Assembly (NCBI RefSeq): GCF_000203975.2
Contig: NZ_AFCF02000001.1
Location: 875,783-939,782, forward strand
From: Leisingera sp. ANG1
GTDB lineage: Bacteria; Pseudomonadota; Alphaproteobacteria; Rhodobacterales; Rhodobacteraceae
DNA length: 64,000 nucleotides
Direction: 5' to 3'
How positions within the stretch are numbered: the stretch's first letter is position 1; every line of letters starts with the position of its first letter. Both the position numbers and the translations under genes were made by a program. Below are positions 9,346 to 17,762 of this stretch, piece after piece. The notes below the pieces were generated by a model that saw nothing but the letters and a program-made list of their open reading frames with translations, had not been told where the DNA came from and did no database searches.

Positions 9346-9785
9346 TGTTCAAGGAACTGCTGAACCGGCTGCTGGAGCCCGCCCCTGCGCAGCTGGATGA
9401 CGAAGGCGCAAAACTGGCGCTGACGGCGCTGCTGGTGCGAATAGCCCGCTCCGACCACAATTATTCCGAAGTGGAGAAGGACCGCATCGACCGGATCCTG
9501 ACTGCCCGCTACGGGCTGGACACCGGCGGCACGCTGATCCTGCGCGAACAGGCGGAGGCCATGGAGGCTGAGGCACCTGATACCGTCCGCTTCACCCGCG
9601 CCATCAAGGACGCGGTGGCCTATGAAGACCGCACCGGCGTGGTCGAGGCGCTGTGGCAAGTTGCGCTGGCCGACGGGCACCGGGACGCCAATGAGGACGC
9701 ACTGCTGCGGCTGTCCTCCAGCCTCTTGGGGGTTTCCGATGTGGACAGCGCCATGGCGCGCAAACGGGCAGAGGCTGCGAAATGA
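9345..9785 (+). CDS. TerB-like protein, second of a tandem pair
   Basis: 146 aa, a paralogue of the preceding protein. It has the same LALTALLVRIARSDHNYSEVEKDRIDRIL core and ALWQVALADGHRDANE second acidic turn. It begins at the ATG of TGATG shared with the upstream stop and ends in ATGA shared with the next start, so three genes are chained by overlaps. It is probably cytoplasmic, with no signal peptide or membrane segment. Confidence 0.82.
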   Translation: MFKELLNRLLEPAPAQLDDEGAKLALTALLVRIARSDHNYSEVEKDRIDRILTARYGLDTGGTLILREQAEAMEAEAPDTVRFTRAIKDAVAYEDRTGVVEALWQVALADGHRDANEDALLRLSSSLLGVSDVDSAMARKRAEAAK

Positions 9786-10555
9786 TTGCACATCTAGGCA
9801 TGTACGACCGCCCGGAAACCGCAGCGGCAAACGACAGGTTCTGGACGGAGATACGCAAACACCTCAGCGGCGGGCCAGAAACGCTGACCCGCGGTGCGGA
9901 TTTCTGGCAGGTCTGGAAATCCCCGGATCTGCTGCTCTCGCAAACCTGCGGTTGCCCCTACCGCACCCGGCTTTACGGAGAGGTGGAGCTGGTGGGCACT
10001 CCCGACTACGGCCTTCCCGGCTGCGAACCCGGCTATTACAACAGCGTGTTTATTGCCCGCAAAGAAGACGCAGGCCAGCCGCTGTCCGCCTTAGCTGGAC
10101 GCCGCTTTGCCTATAACGAATCCCTGTCGCAATCGGGCTGGGCCGCGGCGATGGTGCACCTGCACGACCGCAGTATCCTGCCCGGCGCGCTGGTGGAAAC
10201 CGGCGGCCACCGGCTGTCTGCCGAAGCGGTCGCGGAAGGCCGCGCCGATTTTGCCTCCCTAGATGCGCTGACCTGGGAGTTGATCCGGGAACACGACACC
10301 TTTGCCGCCGGCCTGGCCGAGATTGAGCGCACAGTGCCGACGCCCACCCTGCCCTATATCACAGCCCTGGGCCGGGATGCGGATGAGCTGTTCACCGCCA
10401 TTGAAACGGCCATCAGCGAATTGGATGCAGACACCAAGGCATGCTTGCATCTGAAGGGGCTGGTGCGGTTCACCCCCAGCGACTATCTCGCGGTGCCGAC
10501 CCCGCCCGGCCCGGTGCTGACCGAACAGCGCATCCGTGCAGCGGAGCTGACGTAG
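9782..10555 (+). CDS. PhnD-like phosphate/phosphonate-type binding protein lacking a signal peptide
   Basis: 257 aa of the PhnD/periplasmic-binding-protein type II class. Landmarks are a SQTCGCPYRTRLYGEVELVGTP segment, the LAGRRFAYNESLSQSGWAAAM hinge and the GRADFASLDALTWELI segment seen in phosphonate-binding proteins. Unlike transport proteins it starts directly with MIAHLGMYDRPETAAAND and has no signal sequence. No ABC permease is adjacent, because the importer downstream is of the amino acid type with its own binding protein. The start overlaps the TerB stop (ATGA). A cytoplasmic or sensory role is possible. Confidence 0.8.
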   Translation: MIAHLGMYDRPETAAANDRFWTEIRKHLSGGPETLTRGADFWQVWKSPDLLLSQTCGCPYRTRLYGEVELVGTPDYGLPGCEPGYYNSVFIARKEDAGQPLSALAGRRFAYNESLSQSGWAAAMVHLHDRSILPGALVETGGHRLSAEAVAEGRADFASLDALTWELIREHDTFAAGLAEIERTVPTPTLPYITALGRDADELFTAIETAISELDADTKACLHLKGLVRFTPSDYLAVPTPPGPVLTEQRIRAAELT

Positions 10556-10690
10556 CCGCCGCCTCCGAAATGGGCCGCCAAACCTGCCGTTTTGACAACT
10601 CAGACAGCAGCTTGTGCGGTTTGAACGTTGCATTCGGTCTTTTTTTCGGTCCAATAAGAACGAATTTCCACTTACAGGGACAACGACACC

Positions 10691-11470
10691 TTGACCGATA
10701 CAACGCCCGTTCTGCAAATCCGCGGCCTGCATAAATCCTATGGCGAGCTGGAAGTGATCAAAGGCGTCGACATCACCGCCAAGAAAGGCGACGTGGTGTC
10801 GCTGATCGGGTCTTCGGGGTCTGGCAAATCCACTTTGCTGCGCTGCTGCAACCTGCTGGAGGACAGCCAGCAGGGCGAAATCCTGTTCAATGGCGAGCCG
10901 ATCAGCTGGACTGGCCAGGGGCTGGCCCGACGGCCGGCCGATGCCAAGCAAGTGCTGCGCATCCGAACCAACCTGTCGATGGTTTTCCAGCAGTTCAATC
11001 TGTGGTCTCATATGACCATCCTGCAAAACGTGATGGAGGCGCCTGTCACCGTTCTGGGCCGCGACAAAGCTGAAGTCGAGGAAAAGGCCCGTCACTACCT
11101 GGCAAAAGTCGGCATCGGCGACAAATGCGACGTCTACCCGGCGCAGCTGTCCGGCGGTCAGCAGCAGCGGGCGGCGATTGCCCGCGGCCTGTGCATGGAA
11201 CCGGAGGCGCTCCTGTTCGACGAGCCGACCTCTGCTCTGGATCCGGAGCTGGAGCAGGAAGTGGTCAAGGTGATCAAGGATCTGGCCGCCGAAGGCCGCA
11301 CCATGCTGATTGTGACCCACGACATGAAAATGGCCGCGGATGTGTCCAGCCACGTGGTGTTCCTGCACCAGGGCCTTATTGAGGAAGAAGGTTCACCGGA
11401 CGAAGTCTTTGGCGGCACCCGCTCCGAACGGTTGCGGGCGTTCTTGTCATCGACCCGCCATGAGCAATAA
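10691..11470 (+). CDS. Polar amino acid ABC transporter ATP-binding protein (HisP/OccP type)
   Basis: 259 aa ATPase of a polar amino acid importer. Walker A is GSSGSGKST (40-48), the Q-loop is near Q100, the signature LSGGQQQR is at 153-160, Walker B is LLFDE at 174-178 and the switch histidine is H210. I use a TTG start at 10691 because AGGGA lies about 10 bp upstream and the protein then begins like its relatives; no suitable ATG is near. It is the first gene of a four-gene transporter set with the binding protein and two permeases. Confidence 0.93.
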   Translation: MTDTTPVLQIRGLHKSYGELEVIKGVDITAKKGDVVSLIGSSGSGKSTLLRCCNLLEDSQQGEILFNGEPISWTGQGLARRPADAKQVLRIRTNLSMVFQQFNLWSHMTILQNVMEAPVTVLGRDKAEVEEKARHYLAKVGIGDKCDVYPAQLSGGQQQRAAIARGLCMEPEALLFDEPTSALDPELEQEVVKVIKDLAAEGRTMLIVTHDMKMAADVSSHVVFLHQGLIEEEGSPDEVFGGTRSERLRAFLSSTRHEQ

Positions 11471-11509
11471 TAACGAAATCAATAACCAACCAAAAATGGG
11501 AGTAACTTG

Positions 11510-12217
11510 ATGAAATCTTTGATCCTTGGCACCGCCGCCCTGGCGCTGACCGCGGGCATGGGCCTGGCGGACACCGTGCGCCTGGGCACCGAGGGCGCCT
11601 ATGCGCCGTGGAACTTCGTCAACGACGCCGGTGAGATCGACGGCTTCGAGCGCGAACTGGGCGATGAGCTGTGCAAGCGCGCCGAACTGACCTGCGAGTG
11701 GGTCAAAAACGACTGGGATTCGATCATTCCGAACCTGGTTTCCGGCAACTACGACACCATCATCGCCGGCATGTCGATCACCGACGAGCGCGACGAAGTC
11801 ATCGACTTCACCCAGCCCTACACGCCGCCGGATCCGTCCGCATATGTGGCGCAGTCGGCTGACGTCGATCTGGCAGGCGGCGTGATCGCGGCTCAGGCCA
11901 CCACCATCCAGGCGGCCTTCATCGCTGAGCAGGGCTGGACCCTGGTCGAATTCGCAACCCCGGAAGAAACCGTCGCAGCCGTGCGCAACGGCGAAGCTGA
12001 CGCGGTTCTGGCCGACAAGAGCTTCCTGGACACTGTGGTCGGCGACGACCTGGTGATGCTGGAGAAATCCGAATCCCTGGGCGGCGGCGTTGGCATGGGC
12101 TTCCGCGAGTCGGATGCAGACCTGCGCGGCAAGTTCGACGCGGCAATCCAGTCGATGAAAGACGACGGCTCGCTGAACGAACTGATCGCCAAGTGGGAAG
12201 TGTCCTCACAGTGGTAA
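11510..12217 (+). CDS. Periplasmic amino acid-binding protein of the ABC importer
   Basis: 235 aa. A signal peptide (MKSLILGTAALALTAGMGLA, cleavage before DTV) precedes a HisJ/ArgT-like binding domain: RLGTEGAYAPWNFVNDAGEIDGFERELG, SGNYDTIIAGMSIT and a C-terminal MKDDGSLNELIAKW. The lysine/arginine/ornithine and histidine-binding branch is the closest match by eye. The ATG at 11510 is preferred over the TTG one codon earlier, with GGGAG 6-7 bp upstream. Two hairpins follow the stop, a usual way to make more binding protein than permease. Confidence 0.92.
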   Translation: MKSLILGTAALALTAGMGLADTVRLGTEGAYAPWNFVNDAGEIDGFERELGDELCKRAELTCEWVKNDWDSIIPNLVSGNYDTIIAGMSITDERDEVIDFTQPYTPPDPSAYVAQSADVDLAGGVIAAQATTIQAAFIAEQGWTLVEFATPEETVAAVRNGEADAVLADKSFLDTVVGDDLVMLEKSESLGGGVGMGFRESDADLRGKFDAAIQSMKDDGSLNELIAKWEVSSQW

Positions 12218-12220
12218 TCT

Positions 12221-12269
12221 GATCCTGTTTCAGGATCTTGCAGGCCCGCGAGCCGCGGCACGCGGGCCT
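12221..12269 (+). terminator. Two intercistronic hairpins after the binding-protein gene
   Basis: GATCCTG-TTT-CAGGATC (12221-12237) and AGGCCCGCG / CGCGGGCCT (12242-12250 and 12261-12269) are perfect stems in the 111-bp gap before the permease genes. There is no T-run, so they more likely stabilise the upstream mRNA or cause partial termination. Confidence 0.6.
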
Positions 12270-12328
12270 CATTCATTCGCTTCCGGCGCCTGGTGTGCCG
12301 GGCGTGAGCACAGAAAGACAGGGTACAT

Positions 12329-13213
12329 ATGTTTTCCTATTGCACGGACCCATCCACGCTTGAGGGGCTGAGCTGGCTCAGCTGCTATCTGACCACCGGC
12401 AAGCATGTGAACCTCTACATCTCGGTCTTTGTGGTGCTGACACTGCTGGCGATCACCGCCCCGACAGCCCTGCTGTTCGGTTTCGGCGCTGCCAGTGCCG
12501 CCCGCTCGAAATTCCTGCCTCTGCGCTGGTTCGGCAAAGGCTACACCAGCATTGTACGCGGCGTGCCGGACATTGCCTTCTTCCTGTTCTTCGTCATCGC
12601 GCTTGACCAGGCGTTTGAGTGGATGCGCCACAAGGTGAAATGCCCGGACTGGGACCAGCCGATCCGCCAGGGCATCGACTTTGTGGTCTGCGACGCGGCC
12701 AAGCTGCCGCTCTCGACCTCGCCGCAGTGGGTGCATGAAACCTATGGCTTTTTCCTGGCCGTCCTGACCTTCTCCATCGTCTTTGGCGCCTTTGCCGCCA
12801 ACGTCCTTTACGGGGCGATGCGCGCCGTGCCGCGCGCCCAGATCGAAACGGCGGAGGCCTATGGCATGACCCACCGCCAGGCGTTCTGGCGCATCCTGGT
12901 GCCGCAGATGTGGGTCTATGCACTGCCCGGCCTGTCGAACCTGTGGATGGTGCTGATCAAGTCCACGCCGCTGCTGTTCCTGCTGGGCGTTGAAGACATC
13001 GTCTATTGGGCCAAGGAACTCGGCGGCACCAAGACCGCGCGCTTCACCGACTACCCGCACCCGAACTGGCATGTTGAATACTTCTTCGCGCTGCTGGTGT
13101 TCTACCTCTGCTTCACCAAAGTCTCCGAAGTGGTTCTGGACCGCATCATGACCCGCCTGACCAAGGGCCAGGCCACCGCAGCGGGTGAAGCACAAAGAAA
13201 GGCAGCGGCATGA
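12329..13213 (+). CDS. ABC transporter permease (HisQ type)
   Basis: 294 aa inner-membrane permease. It has several hydrophobic segments and an EAA-loop AEAYGMTHRQAFWRILVPQM that contacts the ATPase. It is longer than classical HisQ (about 230 aa), with extra residues before and between the first segments (near 85-125). It overlaps the next permease by 4 bp (ATGA), indicating translational coupling. Confidence 0.9.
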   Translation: MFSYCTDPSTLEGLSWLSCYLTTGKHVNLYISVFVVLTLLAITAPTALLFGFGAASAARSKFLPLRWFGKGYTSIVRGVPDIAFFLFFVIALDQAFEWMRHKVKCPDWDQPIRQGIDFVVCDAAKLPLSTSPQWVHETYGFFLAVLTFSIVFGAFAANVLYGAMRAVPRAQIETAEAYGMTHRQAFWRILVPQMWVYALPGLSNLWMVLIKSTPLLFLLGVEDIVYWAKELGGTKTARFTDYPHPNWHVEYFFALLVFYLCFTKVSEVVLDRIMTRLTKGQATAAGEAQRKAAA

Positions 13214-14016
13214 GTTGCGTTGAAACCATCCAGGCCTATGCCTTCCGTTCCCTGGGCTTTGGCGAACGGCTGCTGCCGCGCGGCGAATACACCCTGTGCG
13301 AGCATTTCACCCTGATCGGTTCCGGCCTGATCTGGAACGTCTACTTCGGCGCACTGGCGCTGATGACCGGCTTTTTCCTGGCAGTCGCCCTGGCGGTCGG
13401 CAAGTCCAGCCCCAACCCGCTGTTCCGCAAGCCCGCGGAGTGGTTCATCTTCCTGTTCCGCGGCAGCCCGCTGTTCATCCAGTTCTTCTTTGCCTACGCC
13501 TGTTTCCTGAGCCTCAAAAGCGTGTCCAGCTTCTTTGATCCGTTCACATCGGCCTGGCTCGGGGCGCTGGTTGTACTGTTCTGCAATACCGCAGCCTACT
13601 CGGGCGAGATCTTCTATGGCGCACTGCTGTCGATACCAAAGGGCGACATCGAGGCCGCCGATGCCTATGGCATGACCGGCTGGAACCGCTTCCGCCGCAT
13701 CACATTCCCGACCATGCTGCGGCTGGCCTGGCCTGCCTACACCAACGAGGCGATCTTCCTGTTCCATGCCACCACACTGGTGTTCTTCTCCGGCTTCCCG
13801 GCCTGGCGGCAGCAGGGCGATGCACTCTATTACGCCAGCTATTTCGCGGACAAGACCTTCAACCCGTTTGTCCCCTACCCGATCCTGGCCTTCTACTTCA
13901 TCCTGCTGACGCTGGTGATTATCAGCCTGTTCGGCTTTGTGAACCGGCGGCTGAACAAGCATCTGCCGCAGGAGCGGCGGGCCAAGCCCAGACTGAGGAT
14001 CAGCCTGATCCGCTAA
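13210..14016 (+). CDS. ABC transporter permease (HisM type)
   Basis: 268 aa inner-membrane permease, partner of the previous one. The EAA-loop is ADAYGMTGWNRFRRITFPTM, and FIFLFRGSPLFIQFFFAY is the conserved early segment of polar amino acid permeases. The gene closes the ABC operon and is followed directly by an intrinsic terminator. Confidence 0.9.
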   Translation: MSCVETIQAYAFRSLGFGERLLPRGEYTLCEHFTLIGSGLIWNVYFGALALMTGFFLAVALAVGKSSPNPLFRKPAEWFIFLFRGSPLFIQFFFAYACFLSLKSVSSFFDPFTSAWLGALVVLFCNTAAYSGEIFYGALLSIPKGDIEAADAYGMTGWNRFRRITFPTMLRLAWPAYTNEAIFLFHATTLVFFSGFPAWRQQGDALYYASYFADKTFNPFVPYPILAFYFILLTLVIISLFGFVNRRLNKHLPQERRAKPRLRISLIR

Positions 14017-14020
14017 CAAC

Positions 14021-14047
14021 AAAATGGCTCCCTCGGGAGCCATTTTT
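14021..14047 (+). terminator. Intrinsic terminator of the ABC importer operon
   Basis: AAAATGGCTCC / GGAGCCATTTT is an 11-bp stem with a CTCG loop followed by T residues, starting 5 bp after the last permease. Confidence 0.92.
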
Positions 14048-14199
14048 GCTTTTAACGGAGGCCCAGACAGCTTCTCTGCATGGCCAGATGCGCCCATTCG
14101 CACCGACAATCCACCAGCTGCACGGCCATCACATCGAACTTTTGATCAAATTATCTTGGCGAATGGATTTCCATAGGCTAGGGTTGGCGCAACGCATTG

Positions 14200-15531
14200 A
14201 TGGAGCCCCAAATGGACCTGCCCGGACTGAAGACAATCCGCATTGCCGCCTGTGATATGAACGGCCAGATGCGTGGCAAGCGGCTGCCCGCAAGCCAGGC
14301 CGGAAAGCTGGAAAGCGGCGGCGCCCGGATGCCGGTTTCCGCCCTCAACGTCGACCTGTGGGGCCGCGACGTCGAAGACAGCCCGCTGGTTTTTGAAACC
14401 GGCGACGCTGATGGCGTGATGCTGCCCACCAACCGCGGTCCGGTGCCGATGCCCTGGCTCAAGAGTGCCTCGGCGCTAGTGCCCATGGCGATGTACTGGG
14501 AGGATGGCTCCCCTTTCCTGGGCGACCCCCGCCATGTACTGGCAGATGTGCTGTCGCGCTACAGCGCACGCGGCTGGACCGTTGTCGCCGCGACCGAGAT
14601 GGAGTTCAGCCTTCTGGATGACAGCGGTGCCCGCCCGGCCCCGCCGATTGACCCGCTGACGGGCCGCGAGCTGGATCAGCAATCGGTGCTGTCGATTGCC
14701 GAACTGGACGCCTTTGACGAGTTCTTCTCCGATCTCTACGACGGCGCAGAGGCGATGGGCATTCCCGCCCAGGACGCCATCTCCGAGGCCGGCCTCGGGC
14801 AGTTCGAAATCAACCTCCTCCACCAGGACGCCATGCGCGCCGCCGATGATGCGTGGCTATTCAAGGCTTTGGTCAAAGGGCTTGCGCGCAAACACGGATT
14901 TGCCGCGACCTTCATGGCCAAACCCTATGCCGAGGAAGCCGGCAACGGCATGCATGTGCATTTCTCGGTCGAGGATCAGGACGGCAACAACATCTTTGAC
15001 GACGGCAGCGACAAAGGGTCTGATCTGCTGATGCACGCGGTGGCCGGCTGTCTGGCAGCGATGCCCGCCAGCTCACTGATCTTTGCCCCGCACGGCAACT
15101 CCTATGACCGGCTGGTGCCCGGCGCCCACGCCCCGGTCAGCGCCGCTTGGGCCTATGAAAACCGCACCGCCGCCATCCGTATTCCCGGCGGCAGCCCCAA
15201 GGCACGCCGGATCGAACACCGGGTCGCAGGCGGCGACATCAACCCCTACCTAATGCTGGCTACGGTGCTGGGTGCAGCATTGGCCGGGATCGAGGACAAG
15301 ATGCAGCCTCCAGCGCCTTCCGAGGGCAACATTTATGAGATCGAGGGCCTGCCGCAGCTGGCCGCCGACTGGGAGACCGCGATCAACTGGCTTGACACCG
15401 ACCCGCTGATTGCACGCATCCTTCCGGACCTCGCCATCCGCAATCTTGTGATGACCAAGCGGCAGGAGCTCATTGGCTTTGCGGAACGCCCCAAGGAGAG
15501 CCATTGGCTGTCTTGGCTGGAGGCGGTATAA
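14200..15531 (+). CDS. Glutamine synthetase-like gamma-glutamyl amine ligase, copy 1
   Basis: 443 aa protein of the glutamine synthetase family, PuuA-like branch. Visible family elements are EMEFSLLD (metal glutamates), AKPYAEEAGNGMHVHFS (the MHxHxS signature) and NRTAAIRIPGGSPKARRIEHRVAGGDINPY (ATP and glutamate binding). Such enzymes ligate glutamate to an amine such as putrescine as the first step of the gamma-glutamyl catabolic route. The ATG at 14200 is given; an ATG at 14212 has a better-spaced GGAG upstream and is a real alternative. A second paralogue lies two genes on. Confidence 0.85.
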   Translation: MEPQMDLPGLKTIRIAACDMNGQMRGKRLPASQAGKLESGGARMPVSALNVDLWGRDVEDSPLVFETGDADGVMLPTNRGPVPMPWLKSASALVPMAMYWEDGSPFLGDPRHVLADVLSRYSARGWTVVAATEMEFSLLDDSGARPAPPIDPLTGRELDQQSVLSIAELDAFDEFFSDLYDGAEAMGIPAQDAISEAGLGQFEINLLHQDAMRAADDAWLFKALVKGLARKHGFAATFMAKPYAEEAGNGMHVHFSVEDQDGNNIFDDGSDKGSDLLMHAVAGCLAAMPASSLIFAPHGNSYDRLVPGAHAPVSAAWAYENRTAAIRIPGGSPKARRIEHRVAGGDINPYLMLATVLGAALAGIEDKMQPPAPSEGNIYEIEGLPQLAADWETAINWLDTDPLIARILPDLAIRNLVMTKRQELIGFAERPKESHWLSWLEAV

Positions 15532-15616
15532 ACCCGCTTTGCCTGCGGCGCCCGGGAAGCCCCTTGCCCGCCCCGGCATCCTCGGCTAGGCTCAATTTGA
15601 TCAAATTTGGTGACTC

Positions 15617-16297
15617 ATGAAAATCGGCATCCTGCAAACCGGCCACTCCCCCGAAGACCTGTTCGGAGACTTCGGCGATTACGACGCCATGTTCCGCGAC
15701 ATGCTAGACGGCAACGGGTTTGAGTTTCAGACTTGGGCGGTGGTGGACGGTATCCTGCCGGACGGGCCTCAGGACGCCGACGCCTGGCTGATCACCGGCT
15801 CCAAGCATGGCGCCTATGAGGACCACGCGTGGATCCCGCCGCTGGAGGATCTGATCCGTGCCATCCATGCGCGCAAGCAGCCGCTGGCGGGCATCTGCTT
15901 CGGCCATCAGATCATCGCCCAGGCGCTTGGCGGCAAGGTCGAGAAGTTCGAGGGCGGCTGGGCCGTCGGCCCGGTCACCTATCAGGTGGACGGCAAGGAC
16001 CTGACCCTGAACGCCTGGCATCAGGACCAGGTGGTGAAGCGGCCCGAAGACGCGCGGGTGCTGGGCGGCAATGAGTTCTGCCGCAATGGCATCCTTGCCT
16101 ATGGCGATCACATCATCTCCTGGCAGCCCCACCCCGAATTCCCCAACGCCTTCGTTGGCGGCCTGATTGAAAAACGCGGCCGCGGCGTGGTGCCTGACGA
16201 CCTTCTGGATCGTGCAGCCGCCGAGCTGGACACTCCCGTAGACAACCAAGATATCGCAACCCTCCTCGCAGATTTTTACAGGAAAGAGAGGACCTAA
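15617..16297 (+). CDS. Class I glutamine amidotransferase (possible gamma-glutamyl hydrolase)
   Basis: 226 aa class I GATase. The nucleophile is C94 in GICFGHQ, and the triad is completed by H172 and E174 in QPHPEF. It stands alone without a synthetase domain. In this setting it probably hydrolyses a gamma-glutamyl intermediate, the role played by PuuD. It belongs to the GMP-synthase-like GATase group rather than the peptidase C26 PuuD group, so the role is inferred from context. The stop overlaps the next start (TAATG). Confidence 0.85.
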   Translation: MKIGILQTGHSPEDLFGDFGDYDAMFRDMLDGNGFEFQTWAVVDGILPDGPQDADAWLITGSKHGAYEDHAWIPPLEDLIRAIHARKQPLAGICFGHQIIAQALGGKVEKFEGGWAVGPVTYQVDGKDLTLNAWHQDQVVKRPEDARVLGGNEFCRNGILAYGDHIISWQPHPEFPNAFVGGLIEKRGRGVVPDDLLDRAAAELDTPVDNQDIATLLADFYRKERT

Positions 16298-17655
16298 TGT
16301 CAGCCTGGCTCGACACCCTTCCCGAAGCAGCAAAAGCCTATCTGGAGGGGCGTCGTCTCGACGAAGTCGAATGCGTTATCTCGGACCTTCCCGGTATCGC
16401 CCGTGGCAAGGCGGTACCGGCATCGAAGTTCGCAAAGACCGACTATTTCCATCTGCCCGACAGCATCTTCTACCAGACCATCACCGGGGACTGGGCAGAT
16501 GCCGCGGACGAGGACGGCTGGATCGAAAAGGACATGACCCTGAAGCCGGACATGTCCACGGCCACCGCTGCGCCCTGGACCGGCGACTGGACCCTGCAGG
16601 TGATCCACGACGCCTTCGACCGGCATGACCAGCCGATCCCCTACAGCCCGCGCAACGTGCTCAAGCGCGTGGTGCAGCTGTACCGCGATAAGGGCTGGAA
16701 GCCGGTTGTGGCACCTGAGATGGAATTTTTCCTGGTCGCCCGCAACATCGACCCGGCCAAGGAGATTGAGCCGATGATGGGCCGCTCCGGCCGCCCGGCT
16801 GCGGCGCGTCAGGCCTATTCGATGACTGCAGTGGACGAGTTTGGCCCGGTGATCGACGACATCTATGACTTCGCCGAGCATCAGGGCTTTGAGATCGACG
16901 GTATCACCCAGGAGGGCGGCGCCGGCCAACTGGAAATCAACCTGCGCCACGGCGACCCGGTGAAGCTGGCGGACGAGGTGTTCTACTTCAAACGGCTGAT
17001 CCGCGAGGCTGCGCTGCGCCACGACTGCTTTGCCACCTTCATGGCCAAGCCGATCGAGAATGAGCCCGGTTCTGCCATGCATATCCACCATTCGATCCTG
17101 GATGTGGAGACCGGCCAGAACATCTTCTCCGGCCCGCAGGGCGGAGAGACGGACGCGTTCTACAACTTCATCGCCGGGCTGCAAAACCATCTGCCTGCAG
17201 GCATTGCCGTGATGGCGCCCTATGTGAATTCCTACCGCCGCTATGTGAAAGACCACGCCGCGCCGATCAATCTGGAATGGGCGCGCGACAACCGCACCAC
17301 CGGCATCCGCGTGCCGCTGTCGGGGCCGGAAGCGCGGCGGGTGGAAAACCGCATCGCCGGCATGGATTGCAACCCCTACCTGGGCATCGCCCTGTCGCTG
17401 GCCTGCGGCTATCTCGGCCTGGTCAACGAGGAACGCCCGCGCAAGCAGTTCAAAGGCGACGCCTATGAAGGCGAAGGCGATATCCCTCAGGTGATGGGTC
17501 AGGCGCTGGACCTGTTCGACGAGGCCAAGGAGCTGCACGAGGTGCTGGGCCCGGACTTTGCCCGCGTCTACTCAATCGTGAAGCGCGCGGAGTATGAGGA
17601 GTTCCTGCAGGTCATCTCCCCCTGGGAGCGCGAGCATCTGCTGATGAACGTCTGA
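16297..17655 (+). CDS. Glutamine synthetase-like gamma-glutamyl amine ligase (PuuA-like), copy 2
   Basis: 452 aa glutamine synthetase family protein. EMEFFLVA, AKPIENEPGSAMHIHHS and NRTTGIRVPLSGPEARRVENRIAGMDCNPY match the PuuA-type ligases that make gamma-glutamylputrescine from putrescine, glutamate and ATP. It is translationally coupled to the amidotransferase and followed by an FAD oxidase, the usual order of the route. It differs clearly from copy 1, for example in its longer N-terminal region, so the two probably act on different amines or form a hetero-oligomer. Confidence 0.87.
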   Translation: MSAWLDTLPEAAKAYLEGRRLDEVECVISDLPGIARGKAVPASKFAKTDYFHLPDSIFYQTITGDWADAADEDGWIEKDMTLKPDMSTATAAPWTGDWTLQVIHDAFDRHDQPIPYSPRNVLKRVVQLYRDKGWKPVVAPEMEFFLVARNIDPAKEIEPMMGRSGRPAAARQAYSMTAVDEFGPVIDDIYDFAEHQGFEIDGITQEGGAGQLEINLRHGDPVKLADEVFYFKRLIREAALRHDCFATFMAKPIENEPGSAMHIHHSILDVETGQNIFSGPQGGETDAFYNFIAGLQNHLPAGIAVMAPYVNSYRRYVKDHAAPINLEWARDNRTTGIRVPLSGPEARRVENRIAGMDCNPYLGIALSLACGYLGLVNEERPRKQFKGDAYEGEGDIPQVMGQALDLFDEAKELHEVLGPDFARVYSIVKRAEYEEFLQVISPWEREHLLMNV

Positions 17656-17662
17656 AGCCTCT

Positions 17663-17689
17663 GGCGCTGCACCGCGGTGCAGCGCCTTT
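17663..17689 (+). terminator. Hairpin after the second ligase, terminator or attenuator
   Basis: GGCGCTGCAC / GTGCAGCGCC is a perfect 10-bp stem with a CGCG loop followed by only TTT. It stands 8 bp after the ligase stop and about 75 bp before the oxidase start, so it may only lower read-through. Confidence 0.6.
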
Positions 17690-17762
17690 GCAATTGAGTA
17701 TTTGGGCAAAGAAGAACAGCGGGATCCCTTCCGGGAAATCCCGCCAACAGGTGAGGTGCGGG

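Noticed and set aside
8878-9785. Tellurite resistance operon
   Set aside because: Only TerB-like proteins occur; TerA, TerC, TerD, TerE and TerZ genes are absent, so resistance cannot be claimed.
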